A stretch of DNA of 38,823 nt from Cristatella mucedo. Taxonomy: Eukaryota > Bryozoa > Phylactolaemata > Cristatellidae. This document shows, one piece after another, positions 19,082 to 29,699 of this stretch. The DNA is taken from positions 146,501 through 185,323 of the forward strand of contig WPIO01000254.1 of assembly GCA_009760855.2 (NCBI GenBank), written 5' to 3'. The notes below the pieces were generated by a model. It worked only from the letters and a program-made list of their open reading frames with translations, was not told the DNA's origin and made no database searches. The translations under genes were made by a program, and so were the position numbers. Numbering within the stretch: position 1 is the stretch's first letter; each line of letters begins with the position of its first letter.

Positions 19082-19524
19082 TTACTTCCCAGCTTCCCTC
19101 TCTCCTACCGCTGAACCTTCGGCGGCTGAACTGATTCGCAGCCTAGCCTTGGGATGCCAGCTGAATTTCCTACATGCTATGGCATCAGGAATGGAACCAA
19201 TGCAAACCTGGACGCTGATGCAGTTGATGGGCTTTTCTGATAGTGACTCCACCCGCATACAGCTCCAGACGGGTGCGTCACAGGCCCCGGGCTCGTCCTC
19301 CTCTATCAACTTCGAGGACAACTCAGAGGACTCTATTAAAGTCACCCGGCCTTGATGGTGCCCACTGCAAAACCAGTACTAAGGACCCGCTCCCAGGAGC
19401 AAGAGGCTGGGAAACTCCAGCCCCCAGGCAAGAATCAGCTCAAGCACAACAATGCCTGAACCAATGCTCCCAGTTGGAGAGGATGAGATGGAGGATCCGG
19501 CTATTGCGCCAGGCCCACTTTCTA

Positions 19525-19640
19525 TGTAATGTATCTTCATCTGTAACTCCACAAAGCCATGAAGACCGTGTGGGTGTTACGCAGGAGAATTTTATTTAGC
19601 ACACAAACAGCCTAAGTGGCTTTCGTTACGCATTCGGCCT
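19525..19640 (-). mobile_element. LINE family B 3' tail only
   Basis: The plus strand shows ATGTATCTTCATCTGTAACTCC, GGGTGTTACGCAGGAGA, AGCACACAAACAGCC and CTTTCGTTACGCATTCGG, matching the extreme 3' UTR of the family B copies at 15.8 and 24.9 kb. It breaks off after about 115 bases, so it is a very short 5'-truncated insertion. Confidence 0.75.
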
Positions 19641-19644
19641 CCTT

Positions 19645-20080
19645 CTTAGATGGGCCCCGGCCTTCGCGAGCCTCATCGGCACTAGTGATTGGCTAAGCTG
19701 TTTGCCCTTGTTGATCAGGTGTCCATTGAGTGACTGGCTCTTGGCTGGCTCCAAGTGACTCTACGGTGGTAGCTGGGTATCCCTGCTGCCCCGGCGGAGG
19801 TAACCAGTGCGCCCCTGCGGACGTTCTGCCGCCTCACGCCCCCAGACGAGGCTGGAATCCGAAAGGTGCAGCGCTACTCCAGAGGGTCTACCCCTACCAC
19901 TTAAGTAGCACATTGGGCAGCGTGCTCCACCAGATAAAGATACTCTATTCGTGAGACCTTGAGGAATGCTAAAGATTTTGGAAAACAAAGGCTGCTGCCC
20001 TCTACCTGTACGTGTCGCGTTTGTAGCACACTTTAGGTAAAACGACTCCGCCTAGGGATCAACCAACGACTCATACCCTC
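19645..20080. other. No gene recognised
   Basis: GC-richer than its surroundings; proline- and arginine-rich open frames on both strands show no domain. It may be an undetected part of the retroelement that left the knuckles and RT scraps on either side. Confidence 0.4.
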
Positions 20081-20084
20081 CTGC

Positions 20085-20330
20085 TCCCCTTAAGCCTGGC
20101 GAAGGTGGCAATAAAACTCAGGTGGGCTGCCAAAACATTGCCGGGGGTGGACTGTATATAGTATCGGTACCTGAAAGCAGTAGACGGTAAAGCCACGCTC
20201 CTGGCAACCGTCCTCAACGGATGTATCGAGTTTGGTGACGTCAATCCTGCTTAAAAGACAGGATATACAGTCCTGATATTTAAGAAAGATGACGAGTAGG
20301 ACGAGTATCGGCTGACCTTGGCCTTTAGCG
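20085..20330 (+). pseudogene. R2/NeSL-like RT N-terminal fragment
   Basis: The plus strand reads YRYLKAVDGKATLLATVLNG, CIEFGDVNPA, a stop where Trp is expected, KTGYTVLIFKKDDE and YRLTLAF. This matches the RT finger segment of R2/NeSL/HERO-type LINEs (LKAVDP...LA.V.N.C...G.VP..WK...TVLIYKKGD...WRPI.L), in which the RT binds and copies element RNA at the target site. It lies in the same orientation as the zinc-knuckle ORF 1 kb upstream. AT-rich sequence replaces the next segment after 20335. Confidence 0.65.
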
Positions 20331-20479
20331 GTGATTGTATGTCACCGGTTTATATAATAAAAATTGTATATTATTCTTATAAATTGGCATATAGAGCAAC
20401 TGTTTTTAATGCCGGTTCGCACAATGCATTTGTCGTAAGGTCAGTAGTCGTACGTTCTATAGTAACCCAATTCGATGAA

Positions 20480-20905
20480 TGCACTAGCAAAAATCCAGCG
20501 AAAATTCTCAATAAAATGTTGCAAAACCTCAAGCAGTGCCACATGGGGCACGCTCGATAATGGATTCTAGAGGTCGAGAAAGGAATTACACATGGAAAAC
20601 TTCCTCATTGCAGCATCATGCGAAGCCGACTCTGCCACAAACGATTGCTAATGTCAGCCGTGACCACCAGCGAGATAACCCGTGTGCTGAGAAGAGAGAA
20701 GCCCATTACTGCGTATAGAGAGTATCAAGCAGAATGCGAGGCAGCACGACTGAATCGTGTACATTGTCGCTAACAGTGTGATAGGGCAAAAGTTGCCCCA
20801 TGTCCTTAGAGTCCCCATCCTTTTGAGTGACGACCTTATGGCCAGCCTACCACATTGGATGGACAATACTAAGCTTGCGAGCTGGTTTGGTCTAGTGGTT
20901 AAGGT
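20480..20905 (-). pseudogene. R2/NeSL-like RT fragment, opposite strand
   Basis: On the minus strand: SLKRMGTLRTWGNFCPITLL, ATMYTI, then ILSIRSNGLLSSQHTGYLAG, and after a frame break ESASHDAAMRKFSMCNSFLD, NPLSSVPH and LLEVLQHF. This is the next part of an R2/NeSL-like RT, including motif A (FLDL, stop, N-P-L-S-S-V-P-H). It continues the segment order of the plus-strand scrap at 20.1-20.3 kb but on the other strand, so either two copies or one inverted copy is present. The long minus ORF 20920-20654 is part of it. Confidence 0.65.
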
Positions 20906-21040
20906 GCTCGCCCAGACCAAGGCGTGGCTGAGGTTGTAGGTTCGAGCCCCGAGGCATAGGTGAAGCGCCTGGATAGATGTTAGGTTCTCTTGGAGTGCTA
21001 TACAAATGAAGTATAGGTTTTATATATACAGCAATTCAGT
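20882..21040 (+). mobile_element. tRNA-derived SINE, family 2
   Basis: The head reads TGGTCTAGTGGTTAAGGTGC (good A box, 20888-20907) and, 50 bases on, the B box GGTTCGAGCCC (20939-20949), with CGCCCAGACCAAGGC between, as in tRNA. The body ends TGGAGTGCTATACAAATGAA and then AT-rich sequence. The head differs from SINE family 1, while both tails end in GCTATACA plus A residues. It is not a functional tRNA: the arms do not pair fully and it continues into a SINE body. Confidence 0.75.
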
Positions 21041-21059
21041 ATCACGGTCAGTAAATGTC

Positions 21060-21425
21060 CGCGAGCACCGGCGTCTTTGAGGACGTGGTATTGAAGCTTG
21101 TCTGCACCGGGGAAACCTTCATGGTCGGAGCAGTCTGGCCGCCACACTAACCTTCTGGAATGCAGGAATGAGGACTAATTCGCCATACCTCTTAAGAACG
21201 GCCTCGGATGACCCCAAGGGTGCTGTGGATCTTTACCTGATTTCTCTGTGATACCTAAGGGTATGCCCTGCTATCGGCACTGTGACTATTTATGAGCTGT
21301 CCTAGTATGTGCTATACAAAACTGGATCTGCTTAGCATGAGGTGAGAGGTCGCCATTAGCCGATTCTTAACGCCTCGCCTTCTCCATCGGGTCAGTGAGA
21401 ACCTGTCTGTATCCTAAGCTCAGCA
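21060..21425. other. No gene recognised
   Basis: Lies between SINE family 2 and the LINE endonuclease region. It could be 5' sequence of that LINE, but no ORF1 motif is visible. Confidence 0.4.
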
Positions 21426-21429
21426 ATCG

Positions 21430-22690
21430 AGCAGGCGAATCCTACGTTTAAAGCAAAGAATAGCATTCGTTGTGGTAGTAGCTAACCTGGAAAGCCTCCG
21501 CATCTTGTGAAACGTAGACCCACGGCCGTTATCAATGTCAAATTCAAATTCGAACGGCCCGCGTTTTCCGGGCCGGCGACACACACTAACTGCAATGCGA
21601 GCCACTTCATTGATGTATCCCAGTTCTAGGACGGCCCACGTCGATTCCACCTACTAAATGCAGGCTCCCTAATAAGCAGGGCGTTACTCGACCACAATCA
21701 GGTGCACCAGGAGAAGCTTGATGCATTTCTGCTTTCCAAAAACTTAATGACACCTTGTTCCAGTAGCTGTATATAATTGAGATAACCCCCCCTGATTCTT
21801 GTTCTATTAGTCCGTGAGTCCTGAAAATGTTGGTGGGGGATCAATTGTTCGTGAATGGTTTGGCTATAAGATGAGCATTTTGTCGCATAGGTAAACCTTA
21901 TGCAATCAGGTCCTCATAAAAAAATGCCTCTCACGGTGGTGATATATTGACTTCTTTTTGGCTGTCTCAACTTGTTGATAGGGTTTATTATAATTCCTTG
22001 CTAAAATATTTGTGTGACAGGCCGTTACTGATTGCTGGAGACTTCAATATCCATATTAAAACCACATTGACGGCCGGCTCACTTATTCTTTAACTGTTTG
22101 GAGAATTTTGGTTTTTCTAACACGTTAATCATACCAAACAAGTCGACTGCATTGTTTTATATCTTGTGATCACTAAAGATATCTTGCCTACTAGAGTTGT
22201 GCCCGCTGACCCTATTGGATCACGTCTTGGTCTCGTTTACTGTTCCCGCTTCCTTTTACGTGCAGGGTGTTATCGAACTTGGTCAGCGACCCGACCTCAA
22301 AAGCATAGCAGTAGACTCGTTTTTGAAATATGTTTGTGGTGCAGGGCTTCTTCATCTGCACCCAGATTTGACTAACAGCCTCGATACCCTTACTGACGCA
22401 GTGAATTTGACACTTAGGAGTGCTCGTGATAACCATGCTCTCGTTCATTCTATCAGTGTACAGAATCGTGAACATTCTTTTCAATTCACAAAAAACTCCA
22501 AAATGCCCCGTCTTATGCACAGACTTAAATGTCGTTTTCCGAAATTGGTGTCTGATACAGATCTAGTCAATTTCAAGGACCTCCTTCGAGTTTGCAACCG
22601 GAATCTTAAAAAGCCAATGCTGCTTTGTTCACTCGAAAACTTGCAAACTTGCATTGCAGCCCTATTTACTGCGACTGCACTGGCCAAATA
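21430..22690 (+). pseudogene. LINE ORF2 5' part: endonuclease and linker
   Basis: The plus strand reads LNAGSLISRALLDHNQ (start of the AP-type endonuclease domain) near 21657, a decayed middle, then LLIAGDFNIHI at about 22025-22060, the GDFN motif whose Asp and Asn are catalytic in this endonuclease that nicks target DNA. After VDCIVLYLVI the frame 22197-22691 (164 codons, no stop) gives the linker between endonuclease and RT (RPDLKSIAVDSFLKYV, DNHALVHSI, LMHRLKCRFPKLVSDTDL). The stop at 22689 precedes any RT. It is likely from family A, since it abuts a family A 3' end, but on the opposite strand. The minus ORFs here are shadows. Confidence 0.7.
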
Positions 22691-22723
22691 GCTTTTCCCT
22701 AGTGCAATCGAATTGAATTAACA

Positions 22724-23272
22724 ATAATAATAATAATATTAATGCACTTGATAAAGCGCCCTCAAGGAACACAATCTCTCTCAAGGCGCTTTACATTTGC
22801 TGCAAAGGGAAATGCAATTGAATGGTGTGTAATATCATGCATGATAAACAACATGAATAACATGGTTAGGGCTGACATTCACAGGGTCAGCATGCAAACG
22901 TGGCTAGTCAAAACATGCACAATGTCAGCATGCTCGACCAAATGAAGGAAGAATCACAGGGACCCATTAAACGGTTTCCTAGATAGGTGTGTTTGTAAAG
23001 TCTTTTTTTAACGTGGTCAAGTCAGGGGATGTTCTGACGCAAGTCGGGGGGGGGGGGAGTTCCAGGCTTTGGGAGCATACGAACTAGGGTCACGGTCTCC
23101 AAATGATTGAAGGTTTGTACGAGGTAGTGGTAAACTGTTGATTTCCAAAACGCTGGTGGTGCGATGCTTGGCCTAATGGGGGAGGAGATCTGAGAGATAG
23201 GCTGGAGCCAAAGAATGAAGTCACCTAAAAGTGAGCAAAAAAATGCAATAATCCAGAGAAGGCAAAACCAAA
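22724..23272 (-). mobile_element. LINE family A 3' end
   Basis: ATT/AAT tail at 22724-22741, terminal hairpin at about 22752-22794, 3' UTR (AACATGGTTAGGG, CAGGGTCAGCATGC on the plus strand) and the end of ORF2 (GGACCCATTAAACG, GTGTGTTTGTAAAG, CGCAAGTCGGGG, TCCAGGCTTTGGGAGCATAC) on to about 23240. A 10-base G tract at about 23048-23057 interrupts the coding part. Frames are lost. Confidence 0.8.
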
Positions 23273-23280
23273 TATCCTGT

Positions 23281-23425
23281 CTAATAATAATAATAATAAT
23301 ATTGCACTTGATAAAGCACCCTCAGAGAACTTAATCTCTTTCTAGGCACTTTAAATTTGCTGCAAAGTGATATGCAATAGAATAGTAAGTAAAATCATGC
23401 TTGAAAAAAACAAACAAAATGAGTT
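23281..23425 (-). mobile_element. LINE family A 3' end, very short copy
   Basis: (TAA)n at 23281-23302, hairpin at about 23312-23353 and about 70 bases of 3' UTR to AAAATCATGCTTGAAAAA, then unrelated sequence. It is adjacent to the previous copy and in the same orientation, as at 3.9-4.1 kb. Confidence 0.8.
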
Positions 23426-23809
23426 TGAGTTGTTCGCAAGCCACGATGGAAGACAGTGCGTCATTTTACTCGTGGATAGGAAGCTATGGCTGGCTGAGGA
23501 GTCAGTCTTCTAAACGATGTTTCTAAAATTTAAGTTGCTATGAAGCACGACACGTGAATTCCGGGGAAATGGTGACAGTTGAAAAACCGCATCACCTATA
23601 AGAAGACCGAAGTCTTCTATTCCAGCAACGTGCTTGGTTCTACGAGTACCAATTCCATTATAACTTCACTAAGCTTAGAGTATTTAGACTTTTGGGGACC
23701 TCAGGCTTTCTAAAACGAAACACGTAGCGTACGAATGGCTATACTATTAAAGATAAAATGATCAGACTGAAAGCTTTGCTTCTCTATTATAAACAAAGCT
23801 GGTAATGTA

Positions 23810-24445
23810 ATGTCATGTATCTCCGTCTGTAACTACACAACGACATAAAGACAAAAAAGGATGAAAATGATTAGCCATAGTCGGCGGCAGAAAAGTGATT
23901 GTCTTGGGAAAGAATCATAACAGGGAGTTCCACAGTCTAGGACCTGCAGAGCTAAAGCTTCTGTCGCCAACGGTCTTTAAGCTGAGGAATGGAGCAGCTC
24001 ATTTATTGTCCATAGAGGACCTGAGGTTATGAAGAATCTTTAACTGGTGCAGCAGTTCAGCTAGGTATGAAGGAGTCAAGCCGTGGTGGGCCTTGTGGGT
24101 CAGCCTAAGAACTTTGCTTTGTATCCTTGGAACAACCGGCTGCCACTCTAGCTCTTTTTGCAAACGTGAAACGTGCTCAAGCCTCTGGGACTTGAAGACA
24201 AGCCCTGAAGCCATATTGATAGGCAGCTGCAGTGGCCCTAGAGGCTTTGTTTGGTAGTCCAGCGAAAAGGAAATTACAATGATAAAGCCAAGGCAGAACT
24301 GAGGAGCTAGTTAAGTTTTTTCAAGCCACCGTGAGAGACAACTACAAATTTTGGATAGGGATCTGGCGTGATGGCCTGGCGTAGAAGCACTCCTCTGAAT
24401 GAAGCTCCTGAAATTTAGGCAGCTGTCGAAAGTGATGCTTAAATG
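23810..24445 (-). mobile_element. LINE family B copy, 3' part with internal deletion
   Basis: The minus-strand frame 24214-23999 reads LQKELEWQPVVPRIQSKVLR, THKAHHGLTPSYLAELLHQL, the RT C-terminal block, followed near 23960 by the SSAGPRLWNSL-type block in another frame. The 3' UTR keeps only ATGTATCTCCGTCTGTAACT and then jumps to the ORF end, so about 150 bases present in the other B copies are missing. The upstream limit is near 24445, where similarity to the 16.6 kb copy stops. Confidence 0.8.
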
Positions 24446-24889
24446 TTGAATGATGGCTAGATAGGAAGCCGCCATTAGCCACTCTGGAGGACAAGGAGCA
24501 ATTATTTTTCGGCATGTTTATGGCGTGCCAAAATCAGGCACAACAAGACGATTGTGCTCGCGCTATGCTCCAATACATCAACTGTATCGATACCAGCTGA
24601 CGATGAGGTTGAGGGAAAGCATTGTCAGTATTTCTGGCTACAGCAAAGTGGGTCCTAGTGTTTAATGCTCAAGCCGCTTCCATGGCGTGGCTAATACGTA
24701 TAAACAGTTTTAAGGTTATTATTGTCGTCAACATCTAGCACTGCAACATTTATTTTCTAGTATGAGGTGGCACTTCATACAGACACCAGCAAATTAGTAA
24801 ATCGTCACCCATGCCTTCCCCAGTTTTGAGTATAATCATCATTGTACCTTCGTATTAGTACTTTTAATATATCGCCAAGTACTCCACGC

Positions 24890-26465
24890 AAATATTTGTA
24901 TGTATCCATGTAAAATATCTCGACCTGTAACTCTAAAAAGCAGCCGAGACTACGAAGGGGTTATGCAGAAGAGTTTTGTGTAGTGCACTCATAGGATAAG
25001 CGACTTTCGGTACGCATTCGGTAGCCAACAGACTTTATTTCGTGAAACAGAGAGAAAGTGGGAAGTATCGCAGAGTCAGGATGGCTGCTGAGGTAGTGAG
25101 TAGCGTGAAAGTAGCAGCTCAGGACCGCTGGAAAGGATGAGCCATAGTTGGCTGCAGGAGAGTAGTTGTCGTTGCGTTAAAATTGTTGAAGTGAGTTACT
25201 TCCACAGTATAGGACGCGAAAACCAAAACCATCCGTCACCGATGGACTAAACTAGAGCAATGGTATAGCTTATTAATTTTTCTTACGGGACCTCAGGGCA
25301 AGAGTTGGTCAAACAGATGCACTAGTTCATCTAGGTGTGGAAGAGCACAGCATTGGCTGGCTTTGTGTCACAATAAATGCTTAGCTCGGTATCCATTGAT
25401 TAACCGGCAGCTAGCCCAGTTCCTGTAGCCATGGTCACATGGTAAAACCAACGGGATTTGACTATGAGCCTGGCTGCCGAATCCCTAGCCAGCTGCATTG
25501 TCCTGGTGAATTTCTTCGTTATTCAAGGAAAAGAGAATTTAAATAACCTAGCCGAGACAGAACTGAAGAGCTAGTTAAATTTTTTGCAAGCCCTTGTGGA
25601 AGCCAGTGTTCAACCGCGATAACGCACTACGTAAGGGTGTTGCTTTCACGACCTTAGTAACGAACTCGTGGGTTCGAATCCGGCAGTGGTTGACCCTTTA
25701 TTACTGATGCAAGTGGTAGCGATAGCTATAAAAGCTTATCTGTCACTTTACATGAGAAGCCGTTTAATCAGATGGTATGTTCTTCATTGGACTTGACGGC
25801 TAGCTGCAGAAGAAGGTCTTCAAATAAGCTTTTAAATTTAAGGCAGTTGTGGAAGATGACACATAAATTCCGAGAGATTGGAGATTATCGCAAAACAGGA
25901 TTGCCTATTAGAAGACAAAGCCCTCCAATTCAGCCCCTACCTTCTTATTCCTCCCTTGGAGAAGCATTTCAGTTGTATCGTCATTTAGTTTATATAAATT
26001 TTCAAATATCCCAGACCGAATGTCGAGGAGTAATCATTTAGTTTATAAGTTGCTGCAGCAGATTTAGACGATTAGAATGACAGATACAGCCGAGTGTCGT
26101 CAGTATAGAAGTGATATCCTGTGACAAGAGCCAAAGTCACTTTTCTGAGAGGTTGAGTAAAAATGGAAAGAAGCAAAGAGGACGGACCCTTGAGATACTC
26201 CACAGGTGATAGCTCTTGTGGGTGAGACCTGACCCCCACATGACAATGATTGAAAACGATCAGACAAGTAAGAATTAAACCCGGCTAGAGATTTCTCTGC
26301 CAGATCTACCGTCGTTCTCAATCATTTAAGTAGGATATCGTGATCAATAGTGTAAAAGTTTTCTAAACGATCTAGCAGTATTAAGTAATGGCTTTGTTGT
26401 CACCATCGCTGCATGGAATGTCAGCAGAAACAACAGCAACAAATTTAGAGAAGTTGCTCTTTATG
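24890..26465 (-). mobile_element. LINE family B copy with intact RT catalytic box
   Basis: From about 26465 down, the minus strand gives an HSTETALL-like remnant, FYTIDHDILL (motif A area), AEKSLAGFNSYLSDRFQSLS, TRAITCGVSQGSVL (motif B) and HFYTDDTRLYLSF, in which the catalytic Tyr-x-Asp-Asp is intact (26096-26107). The thumb and C-terminus follow, interrupted by a SINE at 25617-25765, then the C-terminal block and the full 3' UTR to about 24905. Several frameshifts make it inactive. It is the longest family B copy here and the only LINE in the window with an unaltered YxDD box. Confidence 0.8.
25617..25765 (+). mobile_element. tRNA-derived SINE, family 1, copy 4, inside a LINE
   Basis: The plus strand reads AACGCACTACGTAAGGGTG, TTGCTTTCACGACC, B box GGTTCGAATCC at 25671-25681, then GATGCAAGTGGTAGCGATAG, TAAAAGCTTATCTGTCACTT and TACATGAG. 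The flanks (CTTGTGGAAGCCAG on the left, GGCTAGCTGCAGAAG on the right) are adjacent in the related family B copies at 16.5 and 24.3 kb, so the SINE inserted into this LINE after the LINE arrived. The exact target duplication is not clear. Confidence 0.8.
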
Positions 26466-26476
26466 AATCCAACGTG

Positions 26477-26509
26477 CTCCAGATGACTTCTTACGAAAGT
26501 CATCTGGAG
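26477..26509. repeat. Perfect 13-bp hairpin
   Basis: CTCCAGATGACTT at 26477-26489, loop CTTACGA, AAGTCATCTGGAG at 26497-26509. It lies just beyond the upstream end of the family B copy. Function unknown. Confidence 0.9.
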
Positions 26510-26519
26510 TAAGCTTCTT

Positions 26520-27385
26520 TAATTTACAGAATAATAATCACTGACGATGCCGCAAAGTCGACTTTCCACCGACTAATAATAATTATCTCGTTTGATGCGA
26601 AATAACCATAAAACGTTCAATGGTTGGATTCTGGTCACGAAACTCGACCAATTAATGGCCAAGAGAAACTCATCAAACTCTTACAAAGACCACATCAGAT
26701 TATTCACAAATGAGATTTTAAGCTTCCCGTGGTGCGTATTGCTGGTTCCTTCTCACTTCAATGAGATAATTTTTAATGCAATTTGATATTTTCTATTTCA
26801 AGTTGGCCTATCTAGCTCGATAACGCTTTATTTTCAACCGGACACATGTCATCATTGCTTGCATCGATTATACTGATGTTACACAATTTGGCGTTATCAG
26901 GTAAATGTTAAAAACTGTTAAATATGCCTATACACTTGATTCTGTGGACTGCTTTATCAAGTCATGAGCTATGAAACACAAAGCGCCATTACCGATTAAT
27001 TAGACGGAGCTTTGCAAACAGCATCGGCTGGTAAAAAGAGGCAATGTGAAAGTAGACATTTCTTTTGGGGCTGACATTTTGTTGATTTGAATTTATTAGA
27101 AATTATCAGTAAGGCAGTTTTTGAAACCCAATTGAAATTTTGTTTTTTTTTAGAGTGACACTCTATTGCCTGTTCTTTTCGTTTAATCTTAACTTGCAGC
27201 ACGTAAATCTTAGTAAACCCCATTCTAGAGCTGACGTCTGATAATCACTCTTGGGTGATAGAAATCTTTCGAATCGGCCGGTGGCACAAAAGCCTTTACT
27301 ACTACTGTCAGAAACTAGGAAACTTTTTAGTTTGTGTTCAAATGTTGCCGAGTCTGTGTCTATTGCTGCTAAAGGTGGGTCTTAT
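26520..27385. other. No gene recognised
   Basis: AT-rich, low coding potential. Short open frames only, without motifs. Confidence 0.5.
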
Positions 27386-27389
27386 GCCA

Positions 27390-28020
27390 AGAAAGGTACA
27401 TACAAGTCGGCAATTCTCGGAGAATTCTAGAGCCGAGCTCACATCACTTCTCGCCGACCTGTGCAAGATACCAGTCAAGCAAAGCACCGGATTCAATTTT
27501 TTGTCGCTTAGTTCTAGGTGCCTTCATTTTTAGCTCCAGCCTACCAATCAAATGTACTCTTCCACCAGGCTAATCATCGCACCATCCGCTTTTTGAAAAC
27601 CAGCCGTTAACCTATACTTCGCATAAACATCAAATCCTGTGGAGACCGTGCATTAAGTTCGTATGCTCCCAAAGCCTGGAACTCACTCCCGACTTGCGTC
27701 ACGATGTCCCCTTACTCGACCAAATTTCAAAGGAGTTGAAAACGTACCCAATTAACAAGGCATTTAGTGTGTCTCTTTTATTTTACATTAACACACTTTG
27801 TACGTGGTGACGCTGCAGGCTGCGACTAACCACTCTTGCCTGCTGACCGTGTGCATGTCATGATTACCATGTTATTCTTTTTATTTATTGATCATGCTAC
27901 CACTAACCGTAAAATCGCGCTTCCTTCGTAGCCAATTTAAAGCACAGAGATAGATATTGAGTTCCATGAGTATGCCATAATAAATGAGTTATTATTAGTA
28001 TCATCAATTGTAGCTGCCAC
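27390..28020 (+). mobile_element. LINE family A 3' end
   Basis: The plus strand matches the ORF2 end: CACTTCTCGCCGACCTGTGC, ACCAGTCAAGCAAAGC, TTTTTGTCGCTTAG, GGAGACCGTGCATTAAGTTC, AAAGCCTGGAACTCACTCCC, then the 3' UTR and a weak hairpin near 27940-27985 with a TTATTATTAG tail at about 27995. The reading frame LTSLLADLCKIPVKQSTGFN is followed by frameshifts. Confidence 0.8.
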
Positions 28021-28149
28021 ATTCACACTGTCCTGCTTCTGCGATTCATGGGCGTTCTCCTACCGTGCATAACTTGCATAATAAAATTCATCAGCCTCAG
28101 TTCCTGTCTCAGCACCTTTCAAAAAAGATTTATTCAGGATACCAAATAA

Positions 28150-29410
28150 CAAAGAAGCAACTTAAAAAGAGAACTGGATTACCTATGGACCAGTCTCCAT
28201 TTTACCGTTCCTATCAAGGAGAGTGGAACTAGTCGCAGCAGACCTTCTAAACTCTTGATTGAAACTTTAAGCCTTGGAAGTGCGTTTCACACTGGTTGTA
28301 AAGGTAATCACTCTCACGAGTCAGCATTGCTTTGGATATAAGATAACGTACTTAGGAATGCAGACATGGGTAGAGTAACTTAGCTTGTTTTTCTTGATGT
28401 TCGGCAGGTTGTTATACCATCGATCACGAAGTTTGTTTTGAGAGCCTCTCGTCTCGCCAGGGCATCACTGGGATTGCACTGCAATGGTTCTGGTTATATG
28501 TCAACGGGAGACTCCAGACTGATCACGTGAATGAACTGAGATCATCCTACAAATCTCTAAAATATGAGGAAACTCAGGATCTGTGCTCGGTCTTGTTCTT
28601 TTCAAGGTTTAAACTTTTCCTCTTGCCGATGTGATTGACAAGCATAATCTAGGCAGTCACTACGATGTGATATATATATATATATGTGTGTGTGTGTATG
28701 TGTGTATAATTAGCAAGCAAGTACGTCAAATTCTCTGTTCTTGGCTTCTTCAACTCACTGCTTGCTGGTCTAACAGCCTGAGAGCTTGTTCACTCACTAT
28801 TAGTGCAAAAATCTACAACTAGGCTCGTCTGTCGTGAGCTTTCGAGTTGCCATTTCATACAACTTCTCGCCAACTAGCAGTGGCTTCTATTCAAGAAAAC
28901 CTTTAATTTCAAGGATTTCTCACTCAGTTTTAGATTTTTGCATTCTCAGACTGTAGCCTACCTGTAAGATCTACTCCTTGCACAGGCTTAACATCGTACC
29001 ACCTGCTGTTTGGAATCTCACTGCTCGAGCATACATCATACAAATCTCAAATCTATTGGAGACTGTGCCTTTAGTTCGTATGCTCTCAAAGCATGGAACT
29101 CACGCCCGACCGGTGTCGCGGTATTTTCCGACTATTCGACATAAAACGCAAAACTAAAAATCCATCTATTTATCGCTGTATGTATCTATTCTCTTTCAAT
29201 CGTATTATCTGAGATTATGCATGCATACGCTGTGCATGCCGATACTAACCATTCATGTAGCTTAACCCTTTGCATGTCACCTCTATGTTTCAGAGTTGTT
29301 TACAAAGTAGGCTATATCCTTGGATCTTTCTTCCTTTGCAGCAAATTCAAAGTTCCCTAGAAGGAGATTAAGTTCTCTAAGGATGCTATATCATGTGCTG
29401 TATTATTGCT
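28150..29410 (+). mobile_element. LINE family A copy with RT palm remnant
   Basis: The plus strand at 28250-28520 keeps the RT motif A area: LVFLDVR-type residues, TIDHEVC, ESLSSRQGITGIALQWF and YVNGRLQ in changing frames, then SVLGLVL near 28580. A TA/TG microsatellite at 28670-28708 has replaced the catalytic box. From 28710 follow the thumb and C-terminus (degenerate) and from 29110 the 3' UTR with hairpin at about 29348-29394 and a short TATTATTG tail. The next copy starts about 300 bases on. Confidence 0.75.
28670..28708. repeat. TA/TG compound microsatellite
   Basis: (TA)n then (TG)n with one TATG, inside the family A copy and located where the RT catalytic box should be. Confidence 0.9.
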
Positions 29411-29699
29411 CTTAGTTGTATCGTCATTGAAGTTGAAAGCAGGTTCAGGGTTTCGGATGCATATGAACTTGTGGTCAAACTGCAAAGGCTTATTCGTCTA
29501 TTAGGGTCACCTCTGAAAGATATAAGCCTCATGGTCCGGTTAAAAAACGTGGAGCAACCAGGGCGCTGGCTTGGATGTGAAGGGTGAAGAAAAGAATGAA
29601 GACAACTTTGTATGCACAACACCATGAATGTAATTGATTCTCAAAATTGTGCAAGAATCGTGAAATGTGTTTTCCCTTGTGACTTCAGTAGACTATTGT

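Noticed and set aside
20882-20955. Possible functional tRNA gene
   Set aside because: A and B boxes are good, but the acceptor stem does not pair and the sequence runs into a SINE body.
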